Assembly (NCBI RefSeq): GCF_009856415.1
Contig: NZ_WMEZ01000003.1
Span: forward strand, 1-64,000
Direction of reading: 5' to 3'
DNA: 64,000 bases
From: Halobacillus litoralis
GTDB lineage: Bacteria > Bacillota > Bacilli > Bacillales > Halobacillaceae
Positions 51,081 to 58,836 of the stretch are shown in pieces. The position numbers and the translations under genes were made by a program. Positions within the stretch are counted from its first letter, which is position 1. Each line of letters opens with the position of its first letter. The notes beneath the pieces were generated by a model, which saw only the letters and a program-made list of their open reading frames with translations, had not been told where the DNA came from and made no database searches.

Positions 51081-51937
51081 CCCTCCTCATCTGGCAGCCA
51101 TTTCTGCTTGTAATCTTTAACGTACTTTTCCAAAGCAATGGGCTTAGATTTTGAAATCTTTTCGAAATCTTCCGTGACTCCCTTAGCTAATCCCAGCTTT
51201 GTTGGAAAATGAATACCGATGACTACGTTCACAAACTCTTCTTTTTCACCCTTATTTACCATGTAGGACTTAAATTCTTTGACAGAAGGGTTGGCATATA
51301 CAATTCTTTCACCCAAAACAGCAGTCATAATTTCAGCTACCTCATAAAAATCAAAGGCCTTCTCCCCGGTAATGACGTGGCTCGTATTCCTGAATTCTTC
51401 AGGGTGTTGAAAAGCATGAATGGCCACCTCTGCAAGGTCGCGGGTATCCACGAAACTGGTTTTCCCTTTCCCGGCCGGAACAAATATCCTATTCTTTTCT
51501 CTGATTTCTCTTCCGAGGAAATCGTGTAGGTTCTGCATGAAATAACCAGCCCTGATGAAGGTGTAGGGGATGCCGAGTCTTTTTAACAGCTTTTCGTTCT
51601 TAAAATGATGAATAAAAGGCAGATATTGTACGTCTTTAACAGAAAGGTAGACGATGTGCTGGACACCTTTCTCCTTGATAACTTTCAGGAATTGGTGAAA
51701 CTTTATTTGGTCTCCGGGTGGATACATAAGAAAAACCTGATCGATCCCTTCCAGCGCAGCCCCAAAGGTAGCAGGGTCAGAAAAATCGAGTTTCACGAAA
51801 GAAAATTTATCCCCATACATCCGCTCTGCTTTTGCAACATTCCTTACTGCACATGTAAAGGAAAGATTTCGTTCATTCATTTTCCTGGCGACTTCAATCC
51901 CTACTTTTCCATTAAAACCCGTAACCAGTACACTCAT
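51068..51937 (-). CDS. NmrA/QorB-like NAD(P)-binding protein
   Basis: A 289-residue atypical SDR of the NmrA type. The NADP motif is VLVTGFNGKVGIEVARKM (GxxGxxG, about 4-20), with a typical RAGYFMQNLHDFLGREI and GEKAFDFYEVAEIMTAVLG later. The catalytic YxxxK is missing, as in NmrA-like and QorB-like proteins. Probably a NADPH sensor or quinone reductase. GGGGGAGGC precedes the ATG. Confidence 0.82.
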   Translation of the reverse strand: MSVLVTGFNGKVGIEVARKMNERNLSFTCAVRNVAKAERMYGDKFSFVKLDFSDPATFGAALEGIDQVFLMYPPGDQIKFHQFLKVIKEKGVQHIVYLSVKDVQYLPFIHHFKNEKLLKRLGIPYTFIRAGYFMQNLHDFLGREIREKNRIFVPAGKGKTSFVDTRDLAEVAIHAFQHPEEFRNTSHVITGEKAFDFYEVAEIMTAVLGERIVYANPSVKEFKSYMVNKGEKEEFVNVVIGIHFPTKLGLAKGVTEDFEKISKSKPIALEKYVKDYKQKWLPDEEGQEQ

Positions 51938-52010
51938 TTGAAGCCTCCCCCTGAAACAGGAGAGAGCATCATCCTGTTTCTATTTCATTTCATCAAATAG
52001 CAAACGAAAC

Positions 52011-52382
52011 CTATCTGTGTTGATCGATAAGTATTGGGTTGCCGTCAGGGTCTTCAATCGTAAAACTATCCGGTCCTTCGCCCGATTCATCTGCTTCTGA
52101 CAAGATATTAACCCCCTTCTCTTTCAATTCTTTTTGCAGTTCGCGCACATTTGTAAACGAATCGGTGTTTTCTGCATTTTGGTTCCAACCCGGATTGAAC
52201 GTCAGCATGTTTTTATCGAACATTCCTTGAAATAATCCAATTACACAACTTCCATTTTTCATAATGAGCCAATGTTGGTCAGGATCTCCCCCAAAAGCTT
52301 GAAATCCTAGATTTTCATAAAAAGCCTTCGATTGATTTATATCTTTCACTGTCAAACTTACTGAAAACGCACCAAGTTCCAT
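52011..52382 (-). CDS. VOC-family (glyoxalase-like) protein
   Basis: A 123-residue two-module VOC protein: VSLTVKDINQSKAFYENLGF at the start and DSFTIEDPDGNPILIDQHR at the end. Metal-binding glutamate and histidine positions are partly replaced, so it may bind rather than turn over its ligand. The ATG at 52382 has GGAGGAGAT upstream; the longer frame reads across a terminator. Confidence 0.85.
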   Translation of the reverse strand: MELGAFSVSLTVKDINQSKAFYENLGFQAFGGDPDQHWLIMKNGSCVIGLFQGMFDKNMLTFNPGWNQNAENTDSFTNVRELQKELKEKGVNILSEADESGEGPDSFTIEDPDGNPILIDQHR

Positions 52383-52436
52383 AAAATCTCCTCCTCTACA
52401 TTTGTTCTTCCCTTTAACAGGTTCGCTTTGATAAGC

Positions 52437-52490
52437 TAAAAAACCTGCCAATTCCCTTTCATAATGATTTATGAAGAGAATTGGCAGGTT
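52437..52490 (-). terminator. Terminator of the Nudix gene
   Basis: AACCTGCCAATTC and GAATTGGCAGGTT pair around about 27 bases that also pair (TTCATAA/TTATGAA), followed on the minus strand by six T. Confidence 0.85.
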
Positions 52491-52537
52491 TGAAAAGGAA
52501 GAAAACATAACAGGCTGACATAAGATTGCAAATGTGT

Positions 52538-52957
52538 TCAGATGAAAATTAGATTCAAATAATCCCCATGACCTCTGATCAGTTCAACCTCATCGCTCGA
52601 AGAAATCCAAAAGAAATGAAACGTAAGCCCCTTCTCTTCTCCCCCGCCCGTGGGTTCGTGGTCCCATTCATCCTCAGCATTAGAGACCCTCAGTTTATAG
52701 AAAAATCGGTGATGGATCGCACCATCATCGTTCTTCCATAAATCTTCAGCAAGCCATTGTTCAACATGGAAATTTCTTAACCCTGTTTCTTCTTCCATTT
52801 CTCTTAGGACCGCTTCCTGAGGATCTTCGCCCGGATCCACCGTCCCCTTGGGTATTTGAATTCCCGCTTCAGCGATCGGATGTTGAAAAACTAAGACTTG
52901 TATTTGACCTTCTTTTATTCTCGTTACGTACCCATAGGCTTTCTTTACTGGATTCAC
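52538..52957 (-). CDS. Nudix hydrolase
   Basis: A 139-residue Nudix protein with the full signature GTVDPGEDPQEAVLREMEEE TGL (G-x5-E-x7-REVxEE-xG). It likely hydrolyses a nucleoside diphosphate linked to another moiety. I start at GTG 52957, preceded by GGAGG; the longer frame starts at a GTG without a ribosome site. Confidence 0.85.
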   Translation of the reverse strand: MNPVKKAYGYVTRIKEGQIQVLVFQHPIAEAGIQIPKGTVDPGEDPQEAVLREMEEETGLRNFHVEQWLAEDLWKNDDGAIHHRFFYKLRVSNAEDEWDHEPTGGGEEKGLTFHFFWISSSDEVELIRGHGDYLNLIFI

Positions 52958-53061
52958 TCTTTTTCTATCCTCCAATTCAATACTTATCTTATGGAACACT
53001 AGGCTTAATAAGGGTTTCTCTGTTTCCCGACAAAACTTCCAATGTCAGTCATGACTCGCTC

Positions 53062-54462
53062 TTATTCAAGAGAAGCACCCTCCTCAGAGGCACTCTTCGA
53101 ACTCACCCGCTTCAACATATATTCGAGCAGGAAAAGATAATCCTGTTGGTGACCTGTGTTCTTTGCAAGTTCAGACAGCTGTTCCAAAATATACAGACAG
53201 TCATTTTCATACAAGCTATAATTATCAAATCCCAAGATCGTCTGACGGGCAAATTCCCATAGATCTTCATGGACATCCTCATCCATCGTTTTACTCAGCA
53301 GGGAAATCATAGTCAAGAGCTCTGTCATCACCGTCGAATTTTGGTTCGCATACTCACGGATGGAAGCGAATCCCTTGTGAAGGTAATAACGGAAATTCTT
53401 TTGGTTCAAGATGATGCGGAGCTCTTTTTCATTGTCAAAAAGATAGGGAGAAAAATTCGTCGACTGGCCGATGCTTTTCAGCAGATCCGCAATCTGGTGA
53501 ATCGTATTTGTCACTGTAAGCGGGTCATTGTGACCTAACGCTTTGATGGCGACCTCAGCAAGCTTATTCAACCCGTATTCCAGATCTTGGATTTCTGTCT
53601 GCTTGACCCCGATCTCTATCGACTTGAAATAGCGCTCGGGATGAATGGTCTGGCCGTTTTCCCAATACGTCAGGATCGGTGTTCCTTCTAAAACAAACTC
53701 CCCGATTCTGACGTCGAACCGGAGCAGGCTGTCGTCACTTTTCGCCTGTTTGATCAACCTAGAAAAATCAGCGACTTGAAGATAACCCGAGTGCTTTGTC
53801 TTGATCACCTTTCCATCAGCATCAGCCGGAAGTGATTCTACCTCGATCTCCCTCTCAAGGTGGTAAGGCTTTAATTCTTTTTCCAAGGAAGCCTGGACCT
53901 GCTTCGACTTGGCATTCATATTGAAACTGATGTTGTGGACCTGCATCCAAGTGGTGGTATGGTTGATAAAATAAATGAACGTCACCGCAGCTGTAATCGC
54001 TGTGAGGATGGAGAGTACCGGCGTTGCGACAATATACTCTTCTTCTTCATGGGTCACGTACAAAAAGTTTAACAGTACATAAATGAAACTTCCGTTAAAA
54101 ATACCAAGCACATGCTGGGTCGCCCGGTCACTGACAAAGTTCACAAGCATCTTGGACGAAAACTGCCCGCTGAACGTCGTCAGAGCGACAAGCAGGGAGT
54201 TAATCGTAAAGGCACTCAAGGTCAAGACCCCACCGACGAGTGCACTCAGAAGCACCTGCAGTGTCTGGCCGCTGAAACCGATGGCCGCGGGCAGATATAA
54301 ACCGACATCGACCACATAATCAAGATAAAAGGTGAAAGCGGACAATCCGATCGCTCCCACGATATACCAAAAAGGCATAAACCACAGCGTTGACTTCAAT
54401 TCACTTTTCCGTTGCCGTCTCGACATCTTAAAGTATTTCTTTATATAGTAAAAGAGCCCCAT
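53062..54462 (-). CDS. DUF2254 membrane protein
   Basis: A 466-residue DUF2254 protein: about five helices in the first 170 residues (LWFMPFWYIVGAIGLSAFTF, then LQVLLSALVGGVLTLSAFTI and TTFSGQFSSKMLVNFVSDRA), followed by a long soluble region with RFDVRIGEFVLEGTPILTYW. Function unknown; some relatives lie in metal or stress contexts. The ATG at 54462 is preferred to TTG 54474. Confidence 0.85.
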   Translation of the reverse strand: MGLFYYIKKYFKMSRRQRKSELKSTLWFMPFWYIVGAIGLSAFTFYLDYVVDVGLYLPAAIGFSGQTLQVLLSALVGGVLTLSAFTINSLLVALTTFSGQFSSKMLVNFVSDRATQHVLGIFNGSFIYVLLNFLYVTHEEEEYIVATPVLSILTAITAAVTFIYFINHTTTWMQVHNISFNMNAKSKQVQASLEKELKPYHLEREIEVESLPADADGKVIKTKHSGYLQVADFSRLIKQAKSDDSLLRFDVRIGEFVLEGTPILTYWENGQTIHPERYFKSIEIGVKQTEIQDLEYGLNKLAEVAIKALGHNDPLTVTNTIHQIADLLKSIGQSTNFSPYLFDNEKELRIILNQKNFRYYLHKGFASIREYANQNSTVMTELLTMISLLSKTMDEDVHEDLWEFARQTILGFDNYSLYENDCLYILEQLSELAKNTGHQQDYLFLLEYMLKRVSSKSASEEGASLE

Positions 54463-54858
54463 ATGAATCCCCAATCTATTCTTAAGACTTTTGAATCCTT
54501 CTATTTCCTACCCTGCAAAGTTGGAAGTGAACCTGTTTTTTCATGTTTCTTTGAAAAATAGGGATAAATGTCGAAAACACCCCTGGGTAGAACGAATCCT
54601 CTTTTATTTTTTTGAAAAAAATTTCAATATTTATCATAAGCGTCTCCTCCAACTTCTTTCCTTATTCTTTATGGTAAATTTTCCTTTTCCACGCAGCGAA
54701 TTTCATGTTTAGTTGGAAAAAGTTTGAGGAACTACCGGTAACACGTCAATTAAACGATTCGGATCAGCATTGGATGGAGCGCTCCATCCATTTACGTATA
54801 TGAACTAACTTTCCATGATTTAAGAAAATTACGATGACTGAATATTTAGGAGGCACAT
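54463..54858. other. Divergent intergenic region with a 20-bp perfect palindrome
   Basis: AT-rich, without a supported gene. TGGATGGAGCGCTCCATCCA (54771-54790) is a perfect 20-bp palindrome 68 bp before the DMT transporter start. It has no T-run, so an operator is more likely than a terminator; the regulator is unknown. Confidence 0.5.
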
Positions 54859-55728
54859 ATGAGATACGCAGGTGTAGGATTGGTTATACTGGCCGCGATA
54901 TGCTGGGGCATTAGTGGAGGAATTGCAGATATTTTAATGAGCAAGGGCTGGGACCCTATTACCATTTCCTTTTTCAGAGGTGCCGTTGGATTCTTATGTT
55001 TTTTGGTATGGTTTCTTATCCGCTTTAGCAGAAAGTGGGTTTACACCCGCCGCTTATATCTCTGGTCCTTGTTGGCTGGTGTAGGTGTGGCTGGTAATTT
55101 CACTTTATATTTTCTGAGTATCGAAGCTGCAAGCGTGGCTGTTGCTGCTACTCTGATGTACACCGCACCCGTCTTTGTCCTTTTAATATCCTTTGTATTA
55201 GGGATTGAGCGTTCCTCGTGGTTGAAATGGGGATGCATCGTCGGCGTACTTATAGGAATCATCCTTCTTACAGGTGCCTACAATATCGAAACGCTATCGG
55301 CGAGTTTTCTAGGGACAGCCGCTGGACTTGGAGCCGGCATCTGCTATGCGGTGTTCATATTCGGATTTAAAAAGGCCTCTCACAAGGGCAGCGTGGAGAC
55401 AGCGTTGGCCACCGCATTTTTCTTCTTTTGTCTCATTCTCTTTGTTTTTACTGACAAGCAGGAAATGACAGATGCGGTTATGTCCAGCGACATCGGATGG
55501 TTCATTCTGTTAGGGCTCGTTGGCGCTGGTGTATCCTTTATCCTCTATATCATCGGTATACGCAAGACGGCACCATCCACAGCTTCGATGGTCGCTATGG
55601 TCGAACCCGTCACAGCGTCCTTATTCGGTGTGCTGATACTAGGAGATCAATTGGGCATGATCCAGCTTGTTGGAATGGGTCTCATCTTGTTTACGATCAC
55701 AACTCTGAGCGTGAAACAGTCCGATTAA
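54859..55728 (+). CDS. EamA/DMT-family transporter
   Basis: A 289-residue, ten-helix DMT protein with two EamA repeats: ILAAICWGISGGIADILMSK in the first and GLGAGICYAVFIFGFKKASH in the second, and APVFVLLISFVLGIE / EPVTASLFGVLILGD as the paired half-domain ends. Probably exports a small metabolite. AGGAGGCAC precedes the ATG. A 20-bp palindrome lies upstream. Confidence 0.9.
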   Translation: MRYAGVGLVILAAICWGISGGIADILMSKGWDPITISFFRGAVGFLCFLVWFLIRFSRKWVYTRRLYLWSLLAGVGVAGNFTLYFLSIEAASVAVAATLMYTAPVFVLLISFVLGIERSSWLKWGCIVGVLIGIILLTGAYNIETLSASFLGTAAGLGAGICYAVFIFGFKKASHKGSVETALATAFFFFCLILFVFTDKQEMTDAVMSSDIGWFILLGLVGAGVSFILYIIGIRKTAPSTASMVAMVEPVTASLFGVLILGDQLGMIQLVGMGLILFTITTLSVKQSD

Positions 55729-55767
55729 AGGAAAGTATGTCAGACTCTTATGCGATTTAACAAAGAA

Positions 55768-55806
55768 AACACGGCCTCAATCAGCTAATAGAGGCCGTGC
55801 TTTTCA
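55768..55806. terminator. Bidirectional terminator
   Basis: ACGGCCTC and GAGGCCGT pair around 12 bases, with A-rich and T-rich flanks, between the DMT and DUF2200 genes. Confidence 0.85.
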
Positions 55807-55813
55807 TTTTCTT

Positions 55814-56167
55814 TTAGGATTCCCGCAAGATCTTCTCCATCGCCTTCCCTTTTGCAAGCTCATCGATCAGCTTATCCAAATAGCGGATTTCCTGCATCGT
55901 CGGCTCTTCGATCTCTTCCACCCGGACGCCGCAGATGACCCCTTTAATCATTTTTCGTGAAGGGTTGAGGCCCGGAGATTCCTCAAAGAAGGTTTCAAAG
56001 TCTGTCTTTTTCTCCAACTGCGCCTCTAACTGTTCTTGGCTATACCCCGTCAACCAACGGATGATTTCATCGACTTCGGTTTTCGTACGACCCTTTTTCT
56101 CCGCCTTCGTCACATAATGCGGATAGACGTTTGCGAAACTCATCGTATAAATCTTATGTTTGGTCAT
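55814..56167 (-). CDS. DUF2200 family protein
   Basis: A 117-residue DUF2200 protein: [20 protein letters not shown], then [20 protein letters not shown] and [29 protein letters not shown]. Function unknown. GGGAGGACGGACC precedes the ATG. Monocistronic. Confidence 0.88.
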   Translation of the reverse strand: MTKHKIYTMSFANVYPHYVTKAEKKGRTKTEVDEIIRWLTGYSQEQLEAQLEKKTDFETFFEESPGLNPSRKMIKGVICGVRVEEIEEPTMQEIRYLDKLIDELAKGKAMEKILRES

Positions 56168-56297
56168 GGTCCGTCCTCCCTTTCATGTATGGTTGACTCA
56201 TTATTTCCTATATTAACATTCAAATTCTACTCTTTGTTCATATGTGTAGTATACGGCCCCCGCTAACGCTTAATCATAGTGAGAACCAGGTGCCAAA

Positions 56298-56325
56298 CAA
56301 AAAAAGTCAACATTAAATGTTGACC
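56298..56325 (-). terminator. Terminator of the RsbR-like gene
   Basis: GTCAACATT and AATGTTGAC pair directly and include the stop codon at 56313; seven T follow on the minus strand. Confidence 0.88.
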
Positions 56326-57149
56326 TTTTCATCAAGCAATTGCAATGATTGAATAGCTCTGTGGAGACTGCTGAAGGTATGAATTCCTTTCATATCGATT
56401 CCCAGACTCACCATTGTCTGTACAATATCAGGACGGATGCCACTCATGATTCCATTTACACCCGTAAGCTTTAAAGAGTTGATCACTTTAAACAATTGAT
56501 GAGCCACCATTGTATCGATGATACTCACACCAGATAAATCTAAAATAATAGTCTCAAGCTCATACTCTTCCCCCTGTTTCAAGGCATTTTCCATTAACAG
56601 CTGCGCCCTCTTCGTATCTATTTCTCCAACGATCGGGATGACACCGACTGTCTCCGTGATTCGGACAATAGGAACGGAAAGTTCATCAACCGCATAATTA
56701 GCCGTTTTTATCGTATTTTCAAAGTCATCCATATAGGATTTACTCATGAATTGCATCGCTTGGTCAACCGCATGATTAAACGGAGAAAGGATACCATAAA
56801 AATCGTCAAAAGACAGATTCTGTGTTTTCGCTTCGTCTTTGATAATAGCGCCAATGACTTCCCTATACTCACTGATTTCTCCGAGGGCCAAGTTTAAAGG
56901 CAACCTTGATTCTACTAGTTCCCCTGAGACATGATCGCTCCATTTTTCCAAATTTTTTGTAACTTCCTCAAAGTCCTGACTTAAAGAAGTTGCGTAGGCT
57001 TCAATCAATTCCATTCTCCAAGTAATGACTTGTTCTGAAGCTCCTTTTCCTATTTCACTAGGTATAGCAACCGCGCGGGCCAGCTGTTCTTTTTGTTCAA
57101 GTATTGTAGTCGTTACAGGCTTCAATGTTCCTGACTTTGCCGCCGTCAT
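56313..57149 (-). CDS. RsbR-paralogue STAS-domain stressosome protein
   Basis: A 278-residue RsbR-like protein: a variable helical N-terminal sensor region (about 1-155) and a C-terminal STAS domain (about 160-275) with VPIVRITETVGVIPIVGEID and LETIILDLSGVSIIDTMVAH QLFK. These match the segments of RsbR paralogues that carry the phosphorylated threonines; here the second site reads LDLSGVSIID, with serine. It probably joins the stressosome that governs SigB. No rsbS, rsbT or other partner is adjacent. GAGGAGGAAATTAA precedes the ATG. Confidence 0.88.
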   Translation of the reverse strand: MTAAKSGTLKPVTTTILEQKEQLARAVAIPSEIGKGASEQVITWRMELIEAYATSLSQDFEEVTKNLEKWSDHVSGELVESRLPLNLALGEISEYREVIGAIIKDEAKTQNLSFDDFYGILSPFNHAVDQAMQFMSKSYMDDFENTIKTANYAVDELSVPIVRITETVGVIPIVGEIDTKRAQLLMENALKQGEEYELETIILDLSGVSIIDTMVAHQLFKVINSLKLTGVNGIMSGIRPDIVQTMVSLGIDMKGIHTFSSLHRAIQSLQLLDEKVNI

Positions 57150-57474
57150 TTAATTTCCTCCTCAAAAAATGGGGATGAGTAATTAATATAAACCCCTTTT
57201 AAAAAGCTCTTGATCTTTTAATCGTTTATAATTCCCAAATGATATTCATTAATATATTACAATAATAAGTTGAAGAATTCGAGTGGAAATAATAAACTTT
57301 ACGTACATGAGTGTATTCGTGTATTGGATATCTATCCATTTTACCATCACTTTATCTAAAAATTAATACGCTTTTCTTACATAGAGACTAAGTTATATAG
57401 CTAAAAACCCTGATTTCAGCTTAGAAAACAGGGATATCATAAATATTGAGGTTGTTTTGTTATTTTATATTGTA
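57150..57474. other. AT-rich intergenic stretch, no gene seen
   Basis: Very AT-rich and without a frame supported by a ribosome site. It probably holds the promoter of the RsbR-like gene, but I could not identify one, SigA- or SigB-type, with confidence. Confidence 0.4.
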
Positions 57475-57512
57475 CAAAAAAACAGACGCCCTGATCGAAG
57501 GACGCCTGTTTT
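57475..57512 (-). terminator. Terminator of the OYE-family gene
   Basis: ACAGGCGTCC and GGGCGTCTGT pair (minus strand) and are followed by a T-run, directly after the stop codon at 57517. Confidence 0.9.
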
Positions 57513-57516
57513 ACCA

Positions 57517-58617
57517 TTAATATAGTTTTTGAAGTGCTTCTTTATTGAAAGCTAGAAGATCATCTGCTCTACCTTCATGAACTTTCTTCACCCACTCAGG
57601 GTCCATTAATAAGGAACGGCCAATGGCCACAAGGTCGAACTCTTCACGATCCAGCTTGTCCACTAAACCGTCAAGACTTGTTGTACCCGCACCAGAGAAG
57701 TCTGTGAAGACACCATCCAGCCCGACAGATCCTACAGAAATGACCGGTTTGCCGGACAGCTTCTTCGTCCAGCCTGCAAGATTCAAATCGGAACCTTCAA
57801 ACTCAGGCTCCCAGAACCTGCGGGTCGAGCAGTGGAAAATGTCCACGCCAGCTTCTACAAGCGGCTGAAGAAAACGTTCAAGCTCATCTGGCGTGCGGAC
57901 TAATTTCGCTTGGAAGTCATTCATCTTCCATTGAGAGAAACGGAAAATGATTGGGAAATCTTCCCCGACTTCACGACGGCACGCTTCCACGATCTCTACG
58001 GCAAACTGTGTACGCCCAACGAAATCGCCGCCATAACGGTCGGTACGTTTATTGGTGTTTTCCCAGAAGAACTGGTCGATCAAGTACCCATGAGCCCCGT
58101 GGATTTCAATCGCATCAAAACCGAGGCGCTTGGCATCTCCTGCTGCTTTGGCATAGGATTCCACCAGTTCCTCTACTTCTTCAGTCGTTAATGGTTCATT
58201 CACTTTCTCTCCATCCAGGCTCAGGCCTGAAGGTCCCACTGGCATGGCCTCTTCATTGGGAAGTTCCCCTTTGCTGCGAGTCATTCCTACATGCCATAGC
58301 TGAGGGGCAATTTTACCACCGGCCTCATGTACTTGGTTCACAACATCAGCCCAGCCGTTCAAAGCCTTCTCTCCATGAAACACAGGAATATTCGCACCAG
58401 ATACAGAAGCTGGATGGTCGATCCCTGTTCCTTCTGTAATGATTAACCCGACTTCATTCTCCGCACGTCTGCGGTAATACGCGGCCACTTCCTCATTAGG
58501 GATGTTGCCAGGTGAGAATCCGCGTGTCATTGGAGCCATGACGGTACGGTTCGGAAGATTCAATTTATCACTCGTAAATGTTTTGAATAAAGATTTCGTT
58601 GTTGTTTGGTTTGTCAT
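57517..58617 (-). CDS. NADH:flavin oxidoreductase, Old Yellow Enzyme family
   Basis: A 366-residue OYE-type TIM barrel: LPNRTVMAPMTRGFSPGNIP (FMN-binding start), GLIITEGTGIDHPASV, the active-site pair in IEIHGAHGYLIDQFFWENTN (H-x-x-H), and a C-terminal GRSLLMDPEWVKKVHEG. It binds FMN and reduces activated alkenes with NAD(P)H; the natural substrate is open. AGGAGGCAG precedes the ATG. Confidence 0.92.
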   Translation of the reverse strand: MTNQTTTKSLFKTFTSDKLNLPNRTVMAPMTRGFSPGNIPNEEVAAYYRRRAENEVGLIITEGTGIDHPASVSGANIPVFHGEKALNGWADVVNQVHEAGGKIAPQLWHVGMTRSKGELPNEEAMPVGPSGLSLDGEKVNEPLTTEEVEELVESYAKAAGDAKRLGFDAIEIHGAHGYLIDQFFWENTNKRTDRYGGDFVGRTQFAVEIVEACRREVGEDFPIIFRFSQWKMNDFQAKLVRTPDELERFLQPLVEAGVDIFHCSTRRFWEPEFEGSDLNLAGWTKKLSGKPVISVGSVGLDGVFTDFSGAGTTSLDGLVDKLDREEFDLVAIGRSLLMDPEWVKKVHEGRADDLLAFNKEALQKLY

Positions 58618-58770
58618 TGATCTGCCTCCTTTTCAACGATGTCTGTCATTATTACAGATGAAAAATGGAAACGAAAGAAATCTGCTTCAATACAGCACAT
58701 TCATTTCTTCTAAGAGCAAGTCTAAAAGATAAGTCATTCTGTAAAAAAAAAATTTTTAGGAAAGGAGCAA

Positions 58771-58800
58771 AAAGGAACCTCCGAATCGGAAGTTCCTTCT
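58771..58800 (-). terminator. Terminator of the YhgE/Pip gene
   Basis: AAGGAACTTCCG and CGGAGGTTCCTT pair on the minus strand, followed by TTTTT. Confidence 0.8.
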
Positions 58801-58836
58801 TACCCACTTATCATCAATCGTATACGATCGCTTATA

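Noticed and set aside
54491-54712. 73-codon plus-strand frame
   Set aside because: No ribosome site, biased composition from AT-rich DNA, and it lies in a divergent promoter region.
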